Assembly (NCBI RefSeq): GCF_006716445.1
Contig: NZ_VFPA01000002.1
Coordinates: 1,054,001-1,118,000, forward strand
Direction: 5' to 3'
Origin: Pseudonocardia kunmingensis
GTDB taxonomy: Bacteria > Actinomycetota > Actinomycetes > Mycobacteriales > Pseudonocardiaceae
Length of the DNA stretch: 64,000 bases
The notes under the pieces are model-generated. The model did not search any database. It was given only the letters and a program-made list of their open reading frames with translations, and had not been told where the DNA came from. Position 1 is the first letter of the stretch. Each line of letters starts with the position of its first letter. Made by a program: the position numbers and the translations under genes. This document shows, one piece after another, positions 25,024-33,685 of this stretch.

Positions 25024-25908
25024 ATGAGTACGACATCCGTCTCCGTGGGCGATCTCCCACGTGCGGCAGGGCCGGGGCGGCACCGTCGGCGGAGGAGCCG
25101 GCGGCTCACCGTCGTCGTCACCGGCCTCCTCGCCGTCGCCGCGATCTCCATGGCCGCGCCCTACGTCTTCATGATGGTCAGCGCCTTCAAACCGCAGAAC
25201 GAGATCTTCGCGACCCCGATCCGCTTCTTCCCGCGCGATCTCACCCTGGACAACGTCGCTGCGCTGTTCGACCTCCTGCCGTACGCGCGGTGGTACCTGA
25301 ACACGGTCGTCGTCGCCGTCTTCGGCACCGCGCTGACCCTGTTCATCAGCTCGCTGGCCGGGTTCGCCTTCTCGAAGTACGAGTTCCGGTGCAAGAACCT
25401 GCTGTTCATGCTCGTGCTCGGGACCGTTCTGATCCCGTTCCAGGTGCTGTTGGTGCCGCAGTTCCAGATCGTCCGTGAGCTCGGCGGGTTCAACACCTAC
25501 TGGGCGCTGATCCTCCCGGTCGCCGCCAACGCGTTCGCGGTCTTCCTGATGCGGCAGTACACGATCAGCGTCCCCGACGAGCTGCTCGACGCCGCCCGGG
25601 TGGACGGGGTCAGCGAGTTCGGTCTGTGGTGGCGCATCGTCGTGCCGCTGGTCCGGCCGGGGCTCGCGGTCGCCGGCACCATCACGTTCCTCTCGTACTG
25701 GAACGACTTCTTCTGGCCGCTCATCGTCACGACCGACGACGACATGTTCGTCGTCAACCTGGGCACCGCCTCGCTGCTCGGCCCGTTCGAGTCGCAGTAC
25801 GGCATCCTGCTCGCCGGAGCCCTGCTCGCCTCGCTACCGTTGATCATCATGTTCCTGTTCTTCCAGCGGCACATCATCGAAGGTCTCACCGCCGGCGCGA
25901 CGAAGTAG
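25024..25908 (+). CDS. Sugar ABC transporter permease, MalG/UgpE type (second importer)
   Basis: A 294-aa partner permease. Six hydrophobic spans follow an arginine-rich N-terminus. The docking loop DAARVDGVSEFGLWWRIVVP lies near residue 185 and the C-terminus is EGLTAGATK. It follows the MalF-like gene by 12 bp with GGGG upstream of the ATG. Together with 22712-25011 it forms a complete importer minus ATPase. Confidence 0.93.
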   Translation: MSTTSVSVGDLPRAAGPGRHRRRRSRRLTVVVTGLLAVAAISMAAPYVFMMVSAFKPQNEIFATPIRFFPRDLTLDNVAALFDLLPYARWYLNTVVVAVFGTALTLFISSLAGFAFSKYEFRCKNLLFMLVLGTVLIPFQVLLVPQFQIVRELGGFNTYWALILPVAANAFAVFLMRQYTISVPDELLDAARVDGVSEFGLWWRIVVPLVRPGLAVAGTITFLSYWNDFFWPLIVTTDDDMFVVNLGTASLLGPFESQYGILLAGALLASLPLIIMFLFFQRHIIEGLTAGATK

Positions 25909-25919
25909 CCGGGGAGCCG

Positions 25920-27179
25920 GTGCACCGGGCGACGCGGAGCCCGTGGTGGGTCGTGGTCGGCGGGTCGGTGCTGCTCGCACTGCAGAGCGGTCTGATCATG
26001 AGCGCCTTCGGCGCCTACCTCGTGGCGATCACCGCTGACACCGGGTGGTCGCCGGGGGTCGTCGCCGTCGGTTACGCGATCGTCCAGCTGGGCAACGGCT
26101 TCCTCGCGCCCCTCACGGGGTGGTGCTGCGACCGGCTGGGGGCCCGGGCGGTGGCCCGGGCGGGCACGGTCATCACGGCGGTCGGGTTCGCGCTGGCCGG
26201 CGCCGCCACCGGCCCGTCGCACCTCGTCGCCGCCGTCGTGGTGATCGCGCTCGGGTGCTCGGCCGCGGGCGTCACACCGCTGACCGTGGCGGTCGTGCAG
26301 GCGATGCCGCAGCGCCGGACGCTGGCGCTGGGGCTGCTGCCGACCGGGATCGCGCTCGGCGGGCTGGCCGTCCCGCTCGTGACCTGGGCGCTCGACGGAT
26401 GGGGCTGGCGCGCGACGTTCGTCGGCGTGGCGGTCGTGACCCTCGTGGTCGGGGTGGCGGCATGTGCGGCTCTCCCCACCGACCGGAGCGTTCGGCGGCG
26501 CGTGCCGGCGTCCGCGGGGCTCGACGTGAAGGCCGGCGAGCCGGTGCGAGGCGGTGGCCACGCGCGGACGGACGATCACGACCTGCGCGCCGCACTGCGG
26601 ACCGCCGCGTTCTGGCTGCTCGTCGCAGGCCACGGCGCGGCGCTGGTGGCGGTCAGCGCGGTGAACCTGCACCTGGTGCCGCTGATGACCCACGAGCACG
26701 GCATCCCGCTCGCGACCGCGGGCCTCGCGGTCGCGCTCATGTCGACGGGCCAGCTGCTCGGCCAGGTCGTCACCGGGGTGATGGGCGACCGCGTCGACAA
26801 GCGCATCCTGGCCGCGGTCTGCATGGTCGTGCACACGGTTGCGCTGGTCGCGCTCGCGACCGTGTCCGGTGCCGGGCTCCTGGTGCTGGCGGCCACCGTC
26901 CACGGAGTCGCGTGGGGACTGCGCGGGCCGGTCATGACCGCACTGCGCGCGGACTACTTCGGCGTCGGCTCGTTCGGCTCGATCATGGGGTGGTCCGCGG
27001 GGTTCGTCTCGATCGGACTGGTGGTGGGCCCGCTGCTCGGCACCGCGCTCGCCGGAGCGAACGGGTACCGGGCGGCGTTCCTCGTGCTGGCGGCGATCAC
27101 CGCGACGGGCACGATCGCGTTCGGCGTCGTGCGCCGGCCGCGGAGGCCGTCGGTCCTCCTCCGGGAGGACCGGTCGTGA
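25920..27179 (+). CDS. MFS transporter, oxalate/monocarboxylate carrier-like
   Basis: A 419-aa secondary transporter with about 12 membrane spans. The MFS loop signature appears after TM2 (GWCCDRLGARAVARAG) and again in the second half (GVMGDRVDKR). N-terminal and central features (SAFGAYLVAITADTGWSPGVVAVGYA) resemble the OxlT/MCT-like subgroup that moves carboxylates. Start GTG 25920 follows CCGGGGAGCC, 11 bp after the permease stop, so it may be the last gene of the sugar operon. It could export or import an organic acid derived from the pathway. The substrate is not determined. Confidence 0.82.
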   Translation: MHRATRSPWWVVVGGSVLLALQSGLIMSAFGAYLVAITADTGWSPGVVAVGYAIVQLGNGFLAPLTGWCCDRLGARAVARAGTVITAVGFALAGAATGPSHLVAAVVVIALGCSAAGVTPLTVAVVQAMPQRRTLALGLLPTGIALGGLAVPLVTWALDGWGWRATFVGVAVVTLVVGVAACAALPTDRSVRRRVPASAGLDVKAGEPVRGGGHARTDDHDLRAALRTAAFWLLVAGHGAALVAVSAVNLHLVPLMTHEHGIPLATAGLAVALMSTGQLLGQVVTGVMGDRVDKRILAAVCMVVHTVALVALATVSGAGLLVLAATVHGVAWGLRGPVMTALRADYFGVGSFGSIMGWSAGFVSIGLVVGPLLGTALAGANGYRAAFLVLAAITATGTIAFGVVRRPRRPSVLLREDRS

Positions 27180-27188
27180 CCCGCCCGG

Positions 27189-28238
27189 CTACGGGTTCAG
27201 GACGATCTTGCCCACGTGGTTCCTGCGGGCGAGCTCCTCCTGCGCGTGCGCGGCCCGGTCCAGCGGGAACCTCGCGGCGATGACGGGCTGGATCTCGGCA
27301 TCGCGTGCCATGGCCATGAGGAGCTCGAAGTGGCTGGGCGTGTGCATCGCGGAGCCGATCACCTGCGCGTTGTGCAGGTAGAGGCGGCGCACGTCGAAGG
27401 CCACGTCGTAGCCGCCGAGGGCGCCCGCGATCACCCACCGGCCACCTTCGCGGAGCAGCGGCAGGCCCGCACCCACGAGCTGCCCGGCGACCACGTCGAG
27501 TGCGACGTCGATGCCGTCGGGGGCGGCGGCGCGGACCTGCTCGACGACGTCGTGCGCGCGGTCGACGACCTCGTGCGCGCCCGCCTTGCGCACCGACTCG
27601 ATCTTGGAGCCGCTGCTGACGGCGAGCACCCGCGCGCCGCGTGCGCGGGCGATCTGCACCAGCGCCACGCCGACACCGCCGGAGGCCCCGGTGACCAGGA
27701 CGGTCTCGCCCTCCCGCAGCCGACCCCGTTCGATCATGCCCAGCGCCGTGCCGTACGCGGTCGGCAGCGTCGCGAGCTGGTCGTCGGTGAGCGCGGACCG
27801 CGTGACGTCGTGCACCTGCTCCGCAGGCGCGGTCACGTACTCGGCGTACCCGCCGTCGCGCTCGCTGCCCATCAGGCCCACCGGGTCGGCATCCGGCCCG
27901 GCGGCGTCGTAGATCGCGGGATCGACCACCACCCGGCGACCCACGAGGCCGTCGTCCACGCCGGTCCCGGTGCCCGCGATCACACCGGCGACGTCTGCGC
28001 CCTGGATGCGCGGGAAGTCGATCGGCCCGCGCCAGCCCGACAGCGCCTCCGGGTCGTCCGGGCGGCCGTAGGCGCCCTGCCGGGTCCACAGGTCGGTGTT
28101 GTTCAGTGCGACGGCAGTGACGCGCACCAGCACTTCCCCTGCCTGCGGGGTGGGCACGGGTACCTCGGCCCGCTCCAGGACCTCCGGCCCTCCGTGCTGG
28201 GTGATCCGCACCGCGCGCATGGTCTCGGGGACGGCCAT
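27189..28238 (-). CDS. Zinc-binding/quinone-oxidoreductase-like medium-chain dehydrogenase
   Basis: A 349-aa NADPH-dependent MDR enzyme of the quinone oxidoreductase/enoyl reductase type. It has AVRITQHGGPEVLE at the N-terminus, VALNNTDLWTRQGAYG in the catalytic domain and the NADPH motif VLVTGASGGVGVALVQIARARGA near residue 165. No structural-zinc Cys cluster is present. Start ATG 28238 is preceded by AAGGGTGGGGA. It converges with the MFS gene (9 bp apart) and reads leftward alone. The likely role is quinone or enone reduction. Confidence 0.87.
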   Translation of the reverse strand: MAVPETMRAVRITQHGGPEVLERAEVPVPTPQAGEVLVRVTAVALNNTDLWTRQGAYGRPDDPEALSGWRGPIDFPRIQGADVAGVIAGTGTGVDDGLVGRRVVVDPAIYDAAGPDADPVGLMGSERDGGYAEYVTAPAEQVHDVTRSALTDDQLATLPTAYGTALGMIERGRLREGETVLVTGASGGVGVALVQIARARGARVLAVSSGSKIESVRKAGAHEVVDRAHDVVEQVRAAAPDGIDVALDVVAGQLVGAGLPLLREGGRWVIAGALGGYDVAFDVRRLYLHNAQVIGSAMHTPSHFELLMAMARDAEIQPVIAARFPLDRAAHAQEELARRNHVGKIVLNP

Positions 28239-28377
28239 TCCCCACCCTTCTCTCGGCACCCACATCCGTGGATGCGCGTTCATCAACGCCTTGGCCGGGC
28301 TCCCCCGACCCGTCACCGTCGGCGGGGTCGGCGTATTCCTGCGGGAGATCGGTGAACAGCGTGGATCAATGCGGGTG

Positions 28378-28857
28378 TCAGGCGGTGGCCGCTTCGGGGT
28401 TGAACGGGTCGGCGACCTTCTCGAGCCGACGCGGCTTCTTCTTCGGAGCCGGAGCCGGAGCCGGAGCCGGGTCGGAGGTGGCGGGCCGGGCCTCGCGGTT
28501 GTCGTAGGCCTCGGTGACGGAGTTCGGGATGCGCCCCCGGGTGGAGACGTCGAGCCCGGCTTCGCGTGCCCATTCGCGGATCGCGGCCGTCCGGGCTCGA
28601 TCCGCGGCGGGGGTGGCGGCCGTGGAGCTCTCGGCTGCGCCGTTCTGCGTGGTGTCGGGCGCGGTGGCACGCCGGGCGCGGCCACCGGTCCGGCGGCCCG
28701 CCGCCGCGTAGACGGCCATGGTGTCGCGCAGCTTCGCCGCGTTCGCCTCGGAGAGGTCGATCTCGTAGGAGCGTCCGTCGAGGCCGAAGGCGACGGTGTC
28801 CGATGCCCGGGTCCCGTCGAGGTCGTCCACCAGCATCACAGTGACCTTCTGCGCCAC
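28378..28857 (-). CDS. lsr2: Lsr2-type nucleoid-associated protein
   Basis: A 159-aa xenogeneic silencer-type histone-like protein. The N-terminal dimerisation domain begins VAQKVTVMLVDDLDG and includes FGLDGRSYEIDLSEANAAKLRD. A low-complexity linker follows. The DNA-binding domain AAIREWAREAGLDVSTRGRIP contains the AT-hook-like RGR motif that grips A/T-rich minor groove. GTG 28857 follows GGGAGAG. The C-terminus carries an unusual alternating Ala-Pro tract and a basic PKKKPRR tail beyond the usual Lsr2 end. This is probably one of several lsr2 paralogues, located here beside acquired catabolic genes. Confidence 0.92.
   Translation of the reverse strand: MAQKVTVMLVDDLDGTRASDTVAFGLDGRSYEIDLSEANAAKLRDTMAVYAAAGRRTGGRARRATAPDTTQNGAAESSTAATPAADRARTAAIREWAREAGLDVSTRGRIPNSVTEAYDNREARPATSDPAPAPAPAPKKKPRRLEKVADPFNPEAATA
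28445..28468. repeat. Hexanucleotide tandem repeat (GGAGCC x4) inside lsr2
   Basis: Four exact GGAGCC copies on the + strand encode the alternating Ala-Pro tract near the C-terminus of Lsr2. Copy-number slippage would stay in frame, changing tail length by two residues per unit. Confidence 0.85.
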
Positions 28858-29025
28858 GGAGGCTCTCCCGTTCCGAATGATTGTTCCGCCGATCGATTTC
28901 GCCGCAACCCGCCCTGGCCGGAGGAACTGATACGCAGGGATCGGCATGAGCGGCTGCAGCGATCGGTCACGTTAGCATCACGCGCGAAACCGCCGTGCAC
29001 CCGAATCGTCGGGCCCGTGGGTGTC

Positions 29026-29049
29026 GGGGGCACGGCCGACCGTGCCCCC
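29026..29049. promoter_or_regulatory. Perfect inverted repeat between lsr2 and marR-like gene
   Basis: GGGGGCACGG-CCGA-CCGTGCCCCC has 10-bp arms with a 4-bp centre. It ends 19 bp upstream of the MarR-family start, in the 211-bp divergent gap. A MarR operator for autoregulation is the natural reading. With no T-run it is a poor terminator, and neither neighbour ends here. Confidence 0.5.
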
Positions 29050-29068
29050 TGGCTCCTACCATCGACCG

Positions 29069-29629
29069 GTGACCCAGCCCTTCGAACCCGGTCCCGCCGG
29101 GACCGGCGACGCCGCGGACCGGTTCCTGTCCTTCGTCGGGATCGCCCTCGACCGGACGGCCGAGCAGCTGCCGGGGACGAACCGCTCGGCCATGGCGATG
29201 GTGCTGCTGCTGCACCGGGTGGTGAGCACGGTCGTCTACGACCTCGAGTCCACCGTCCACCGTCCCGCCGGGTGGAGCTGGTCGGCGTTCCGGCTGCTGT
29301 TCGCCTTGTGGGTGGCCGGCCCGCAGGAGTCCAGGCGGGCGGCGGAGGTCACGGGGATGAGCCGCGCGGCGGTGTCCAGCCTGGCCACCACGCTGCAGTC
29401 CGCCGGTCTGGTGACCAGGAGCCCGGACGAGCGCGACCGGCGCGGCGTGGTCCTCTCGCTCACCACGGGTGGGACCGAGCGTTTCGAGGCGGCCTTCCGC
29501 GCCCACAACCGCCGCGAGGCCGAGTGGGCCGGGCTGCTCACGCCCGAGGAACTGGACGTGCTCAACACCGTTCTGACCAAGCTCGCCCGTGCCGCGCAGT
29601 CCCGGGACTGGGTCAGCCGCCGCTTCTGA
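29069..29629 (+). CDS. MarR-family transcriptional regulator
   Basis: About 186 aa. The central winged helix-turn-helix has WSAFRLLFALWVAG and the recognition region ESRRAAEVTGMSRAAVSSLATTL (split here by its turn). The wing is RSPDERDRRGVVLSLT with the conserved DxRD-like loop. GTG 29069 lacks a ribosome site. A TACCAT box seven bases upstream could drive a leaderless transcript starting at the GTG itself. It is divergent from lsr2. Target genes may include itself through the palindrome at 29026-29049. The ligand is unknown. Confidence 0.85.
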   Translation: MTQPFEPGPAGTGDAADRFLSFVGIALDRTAEQLPGTNRSAMAMVLLLHRVVSTVVYDLESTVHRPAGWSWSAFRLLFALWVAGPQESRRAAEVTGMSRAAVSSLATTLQSAGLVTRSPDERDRRGVVLSLTTGGTERFEAAFRAHNRREAEWAGLLTPEELDVLNTVLTKLARAAQSRDWVSRRF

Positions 29630-29640
29630 ACGCCGCCCCG

Positions 29641-30333
29641 CTACTCGGGGATCGTGATCAGGAACTGCTCGGTGAAGAACCACCACAGGGAGTCGAGGGC
29701 GAACACCGCTCCCGCCAGGAGCAGCGCCCCGGTACCGATGGCGAACGCCACGGGGCGAACGCGCTCCCAGGCGCGCTGGAACCAGGCGACCGCCCGCTTC
29801 TCGTGACCGCGGGCGATCGCGACCATCAGCGCGATCAGCGGGGCCTGGCTCACCACGATCCACAGCAGGTGAGCGGCGCCGACGGTGAGGACGGAATCCT
29901 CGCGGCCGGCGACGACGACGAGGCCGACGAACGTGGGGTCGAGCACCGCGGCCGCCGCCCACAGGACGGCGAGACCGAGCAGGGCCGCGCCGCTCGTCCG
30001 GGTTCGGCCCTTCGGACGGGGCGGACGCGCTGCCGGCCTGCGGAGGCGCACGACCGCCCACCACACCAGACCGGCGGCGATCAGCAGTTCGATGAGCGCG
30101 GCGAGCCGATCCGGGGGGAGGAGCGCGCTCCAGCGGACGGTCAGCAGCCGTTGCCCGACGGTCAGGGACAGGACCGTTCCCAGCAGCGCGGTGCCGAGGA
30201 CGGAGACGAACCCGAAGGCCATGACGTCGCGCTCGCGAGCACCCATCGCGAGCGCGCCGATCGCGATCAGGGCGCCGCCCGGGTCGATCCCCGCGATGCC
30301 GAGACCTGCCGCGACCGCGAGCAGTGGGATCAT
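29641..30333 (-). CDS. Integral membrane protein, GAP/LysE-like family
   Basis: A 230-aa protein with about six hydrophobic spans. It begins MIPLLAVAAGLGIAGIDPGG, the start typical of the actinobacterial GAP (sulfolipid-addressing) and LysE-like exporters. A conserved-looking AVLDPTFVGLVVVAG sits mid-protein. The ATG at 30333 is nine bases after GGGAG. A further upstream start (30423) would add a hydrophilic, non-conserved extension. It converges with the marR-like gene, 11 bp away. A lipid- or small-molecule-export role is possible, but the function is not established. Confidence 0.7.
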   Translation of the reverse strand: MIPLLAVAAGLGIAGIDPGGALIAIGALAMGARERDVMAFGFVSVLGTALLGTVLSLTVGQRLLTVRWSALLPPDRLAALIELLIAAGLVWWAVVRLRRPAARPPRPKGRTRTSGAALLGLAVLWAAAAVLDPTFVGLVVVAGREDSVLTVGAAHLLWIVVSQAPLIALMVAIARGHEKRAVAWFQRAWERVRPVAFAIGTGALLLAGAVFALDSLWWFFTEQFLITIPE

Positions 30334-30468
30334 CGGAACGCACTCCCGCGCAGCTGCGCGGTCGTCGCCCCGGGCATCATCGGCAGAGTATCGCCGAATC
30401 CGCCCGGCCGGGCCCGACAGCACGCCGATCGGGCGACCGGGCCACCGGCCGAACGTGTCGCGGACCGC

Positions 30469-31284
30469 TCAGTGCGGACCCGCCGGCGTCCAGCCTTCGC
30501 CGCACGCCCCTCCGCCGTCCGCGACCGCGACGTCGACCTCGTCACCCGCGGGTGTGAGCAGGGGGTTGTAGAAGCGGGCGATCTCGACGCTCGCCTGCGG
30601 CACGTAGTGGAAGATCAGCGAACGCCGGAACCGGTCGGTGGTGCGGTTCGGGCCCGAGCCGTGCGCGGTGCTGCCGTGGAAGAAGAGCGCGTCGCCCGCC
30701 CGCATCTCGGTCTGCACCGCCGACAACCCGTCGGGAGCGTCGATCGCGATCGTCGTGAACGACTCCGCCGGGTCGGCCGCACCGGGGCAGACGATCTCGT
30801 AGCGGTGCGACCCGGGCACGACCTGCAGGCCGCCGTTCGCGGCGTCGCAGTCGTCGACCGCGATCCAGGCGGCGAGGCAGGTCTCCGGGTGGGCCTGGAG
30901 GAACAGGTTGTCCTGGTGCAGGGCCTGGCCCCGCGCGGTGGGCGGCTTGAAGTAGAACATCGACTGGGCGGCCAGCGGCGGTCCGATCATCTCCGCCACC
31001 CGGTCGACGATCCGGGGATCGAGCATCCACCGGCGGGCGAGCCTGCCGATCGGCAGATCCGTGCGGCGGTGCGGGTGGACGATGCGGGGATAGCGGGCGA
31101 GCACGTCGTCGGCCGGCACGCCGTCGTCGTGGCCGACGGAACGGTCCTGCTCGACCTGCGTGGTGAACGCCTCGCGGATCTCGGTCACCTCGGCGGCGTC
31201 GAGCAGCGAGCGCACGAGCACGACCCCGAGGCGGGCGTAGGTCTCGGCGACGGGAGCGGACGGGGCGAGCACGGCATCGGACAT
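30469..31284 (-). CDS. Phytanoyl-CoA dioxygenase-family Fe(II)/2-oxoglutarate oxygenase
   Basis: A 271-aa jelly-roll oxygenase that would hydroxylate a small molecule using 2-oxoglutarate and O2. The iron triad is visible as H123-x-D125 in ALHQDN and H208 in STAHGSGPN. The 2-oxoglutarate-binding Arg is about ten residues later (FRRS). Length and fold order match the PhyH family. It is divergent from an AraC regulator with only about 35-56 bp between starts, the classic arrangement for an AraC-controlled single enzyme. Substrate unknown; related enzymes act on ectoine, mitomycin-type metabolites or fatty acyl groups. Confidence 0.87.
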   Translation of the reverse strand: MSDAVLAPSAPVAETYARLGVVLVRSLLDAAEVTEIREAFTTQVEQDRSVGHDDGVPADDVLARYPRIVHPHRRTDLPIGRLARRWMLDPRIVDRVAEMIGPPLAAQSMFYFKPPTARGQALHQDNLFLQAHPETCLAAWIAVDDCDAANGGLQVVPGSHRYEIVCPGAADPAESFTTIAIDAPDGLSAVQTEMRAGDALFFHGSTAHGSGPNRTTDRFRRSLIFHYVPQASVEIARFYNPLLTPAGDEVDVAVADGGGACGEGWTPAGPH

Positions 31285-31319
31285 ACGATCCAGGTTCGTC
31301 GGGGCCTGGCTGCACGACC

Positions 31320-32195
31320 ATGGGAGGACTGGCCCACAACATGGAAGATCCGGGCGCTGGGCGTGCGGGCCGGGCCAACGGGTTCGTCCCGGTCGTCACA
31401 CGGGTTCTGGGTGGGCACCTCGACGAGGGCCCGGAGTACGCGACGTTCCGGCGTCGGGGTACGACCGACTGGCTGCTCATCCACACCGTCTCCGGGGCGG
31501 GGGGGTTCGGGGACGCGGACGGGGGTGTGGTGCGGGCAGGCCCCGGGGACGCCGTGCTCCTGCGGCCGCGGGTACTGCACGACTACGCCACCGCGCCGGG
31601 CAGCACGGGATGGGAGATCCTGTTCTCCCACTTCCACCCGCGGCCGGAGTGGATGCCGCTCCTGGCCTGGCCGCAGCCGCTGCCCGGGATCGGCCGCATC
31701 ACGGCGGACGGGGAGGTCCACCGGCGGATCGTCGCGGCGCTGCACCGGAGCGCCAGGGCCGGGCGGGGTGCGCTCGCCCGGGCCGAGCTCTTCGCGGTGA
31801 ACGCGCTCGAGGAGGCGCTGCTGTGGTGCGACACGCAGAACCATCTCGGTGCCCGCACCGACGAGCGCGTCCTGCGGGTGCTCGACCACGTCGACGCGCA
31901 CCTGGCCGAGCCGCTCGACGTGGCCCGCCTGGCGGAGGTGGTGCACCTGTCGACGTCGCGGCTCACCCGGCTGTTCCGGGAGCACCTGGGGACGAGCCCG
32001 CAGCGCTACGTCGAGCAGCAGCGGCTGATCAGGGCGAAGCAGCTGCTCGACCTCACCGATCGCCCGGTGGGCGTCATCGCCCGGGAGGTGGGGTGGGAGG
32101 ACCCGCTGTACTTCTCCCAGCGCTTCGCGCGGTTCGCCGGGCAGAGCCCCACGGCGTACCGCAACCGCGATCAGGGGGAGACGGGATTCGCATGA
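31320..32195 (+). CDS. AraC-family transcriptional regulator
   Basis: Up to 291 aa. The N-terminal cupin-like sensing domain includes RAGPGDAVLLRPRVLHDY. The C-terminus carries the paired AraC helix-turn-helices: ARLAEVVHLSTSRLTRLFRE, then GVIAREVGWEDPLYFSQRF and FAGQSPTAYR. The start is either ATG 31320 or ATG 31341. GGGAGG lies 13 bases before the second. The stop codon lies inside the left arm of a long inverted repeat. It probably activates the divergent dioxygenase gene. Confidence 0.9.
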   Translation: MGGLAHNMEDPGAGRAGRANGFVPVVTRVLGGHLDEGPEYATFRRRGTTDWLLIHTVSGAGGFGDADGGVVRAGPGDAVLLRPRVLHDYATAPGSTGWEILFSHFHPRPEWMPLLAWPQPLPGIGRITADGEVHRRIVAALHRSARAGRGALARAELFAVNALEEALLWCDTQNHLGARTDERVLRVLDHVDAHLAEPLDVARLAEVVHLSTSRLTRLFREHLGTSPQRYVEQQRLIRAKQLLDLTDRPVGVIAREVGWEDPLYFSQRFARFAGQSPTAYRNRDQGETGFA

Positions 32196-32243
32196 CGAAC
32201 GGCACTTTCGTCGGCTAGGTACCGGCGGGAGTGCCGTTCGTCA
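32193..32243. repeat. 14-bp inverted repeat starting at the AraC stop codon
   Basis: TGACGAACGGCACT (32193-32206) and its exact complement AGTGCCGTTCGTCA (32230-32243) flank a 23-nt centre. The left arm begins with the stop codon of the AraC-family gene. No T-run follows. It may act as a terminator-like mRNA hairpin, but the perfect long arms are also typical of dispersed intergenic palindromes in actinobacterial genomes. Confidence 0.7.
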
Positions 32244-32341
32244 GGTGGGGAGCTCGCCGTCCTCGCGCCGCGGGCCGACGTCAGCGGACCGTAAGCGCGA
32301 TCCGCCGCAGGCTGGGCCCTCCTCCTCCTAACGTCCCGAGC

Positions 32342-33685
32342 ATGACCCGCCCCAGCGATCCGGTACCGGACGCGGTGCCCGCCCAGGACGACGTCGTGCA
32401 GGAGTACGGGTTCCCGGCGCCGCTCTGGCGCGCGGTCGCCCGCCTGCGCCCGCCGCTGCCGCGCTGGCGCAGCCCGTTGCGCGGCCCCTGGCTGACGTCC
32501 GTGCTCGGGCTCGTCCTGCTGGCAGGGCTGCCCGTCGTGATCGTGACCGGCCTGCTCAGCTACGTGGCCTACGGCCCGCAGCTCGGCGGGGCCATCCCGG
32601 GTGACGTCGGCCTGCTGCGGCTGCCGGTCTTCGACTGGCCCACGCGGCCGTCGTGGCTCTACCGGCTCAACCAGGGCCTGCACGTCGGGCTCGGGCTCGT
32701 GGTCGTCCCGGTCGTGCTCGCGAAGCTGTGGTCGGTCATCCCGAAGCTGTTCGCGTGGCCGCCGGTGCGTTCGATCGCACAGCTGCTGGAGCGGGTGACC
32801 TTGCTGCTGCTGGTCGGCAGCATCCTGTTCGAGATCGCCACCGGTGTCCTGAACATCCAGTACGACTACGCGTTCGGGTTCAGCTTCTACGCCGCGCACT
32901 ACGCCGGCGCCTGGGTGTTCGTCGGCGCGTTCGTCGCGCATGTGGCGATCATGCTGCCGCGGGCGCTGCGCGGCGCCCGTTCCCGCTCGCTGCGCGAGGA
33001 CCTGCGGACGCCGCTGGCCGGGACCACACCGGAGCCGGACGACGGGTCGGGGCTGGTGGCGGAGGAGCCGTCGGCGCCCACGATCAGCCGGCGGGGGGCA
33101 CTCGCCCTCGTCGGCGGCGGGATGGTGCTGGTCGGGGTCCTGACCCTCGGCCAGACCCTGGGGGACGCGGTCCGCGGTACGGCGTTCCTGCTGCCCCGCG
33201 GACGCACCACCGCGGGCGCGGACGGCGGGCCGAACGACTTCCCGGTGAACAAGACGTTCGCCGCCAGCCGCATCGCACCCGCGGACGTCGGAACGAGCTG
33301 GCGCCTGGAGCTCACCGGCGACGGGACCCGGGCGCTCGACCTGGCCGCGCTCTCCGCGCTTCCGCAGCACACCGCCCGGCTGCCGATCGCCTGCGTCGAG
33401 GGCTGGTCGACCGTGCAGACCTGGACCGGGGTCCGGCTGCGCGACCTCGCCGCGCTCGCGGGCGTGCCCGAACCGGCGTCGGCACTGGTGCGCTCGGTGG
33501 AGGAGGGAGCGCAGTCCGCGCTCCACCCCGGGCAGGTCCTCGACCCGGACTCCTTGCTGGCTCTGCGGGTCAACGGTGCCGACCTCTCGCCGGACCACGG
33601 GTTCCCGGCGCGCGTGATCGTGCCCGCGCTGCCGGCGGTGAAGTGCACGAAGTGGGTCCGCACCATCGAGTTCCGGAGCGCGTGA
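32342..33685 (+). CDS. Cytochrome b-like membrane domain fused to a sulfite-oxidase-type molybdopterin domain
   Basis: A 447-aa two-part protein. The N-terminal half has about four hydrophobic helices around residues 45-225. These include His residues in NQGLHVGLG and AHYAGAWVFVGAFVAHVAIM suited to haem b ligation. After a further membrane segment near residue 255, the C-terminal half is an oxidoreductase molybdopterin domain with the Mo-ligating cysteine in LPIACVEGWSTVQTW and a late KCTKWVRTIEF. The domain would face outside, with electrons passing to or from quinone through the haem part. A TAACGT box seven bases upstream suggests a leaderless transcript beginning at ATG 32342. Substrate unknown. 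Confidence 0.83.
   Translation: MTRPSDPVPDAVPAQDDVVQEYGFPAPLWRAVARLRPPLPRWRSPLRGPWLTSVLGLVLLAGLPVVIVTGLLSYVAYGPQLGGAIPGDVGLLRLPVFDWPTRPSWLYRLNQGLHVGLGLVVVPVVLAKLWSVIPKLFAWPPVRSIAQLLERVTLLLLVGSILFEIATGVLNIQYDYAFGFSFYAAHYAGAWVFVGAFVAHVAIMLPRALRGARSRSLREDLRTPLAGTTPEPDDGSGLVAEEPSAPTISRRGALALVGGGMVLVGVLTLGQTLGDAVRGTAFLLPRGRTTAGADGGPNDFPVNKTFAASRIAPADVGTSWRLELTGDGTRALDLAALSALPQHTARLPIACVEGWSTVQTWTGVRLRDLAALAGVPEPASALVRSVEEGAQSALHPGQVLDPDSLLALRVNGADLSPDHGFPARVIVPALPAVKCTKWVRTIEFRSA

Noticed and set aside
28263..28274. CATCC-GT-GGATG repeat upstream of the quinone-reductase-like gene
   Set aside because: Arms are only 5 bp, there is no promoter elements in register and no second copy was seen. Left as chance.
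28305..28331. CCGACCC/GGGTCGG hairpin downstream of lsr2
   Set aside because: A 7-bp stem with a 13-nt loop and no T-run is weak. It could be the lsr2 terminator but is not distinguishable from background.
28096..31800. A 1234-codon forward open frame spanning several genes
   Set aside because: It crosses lsr2, marR, the membrane protein and the dioxygenase in shadow frames. It is only a GC-driven absence of stops.
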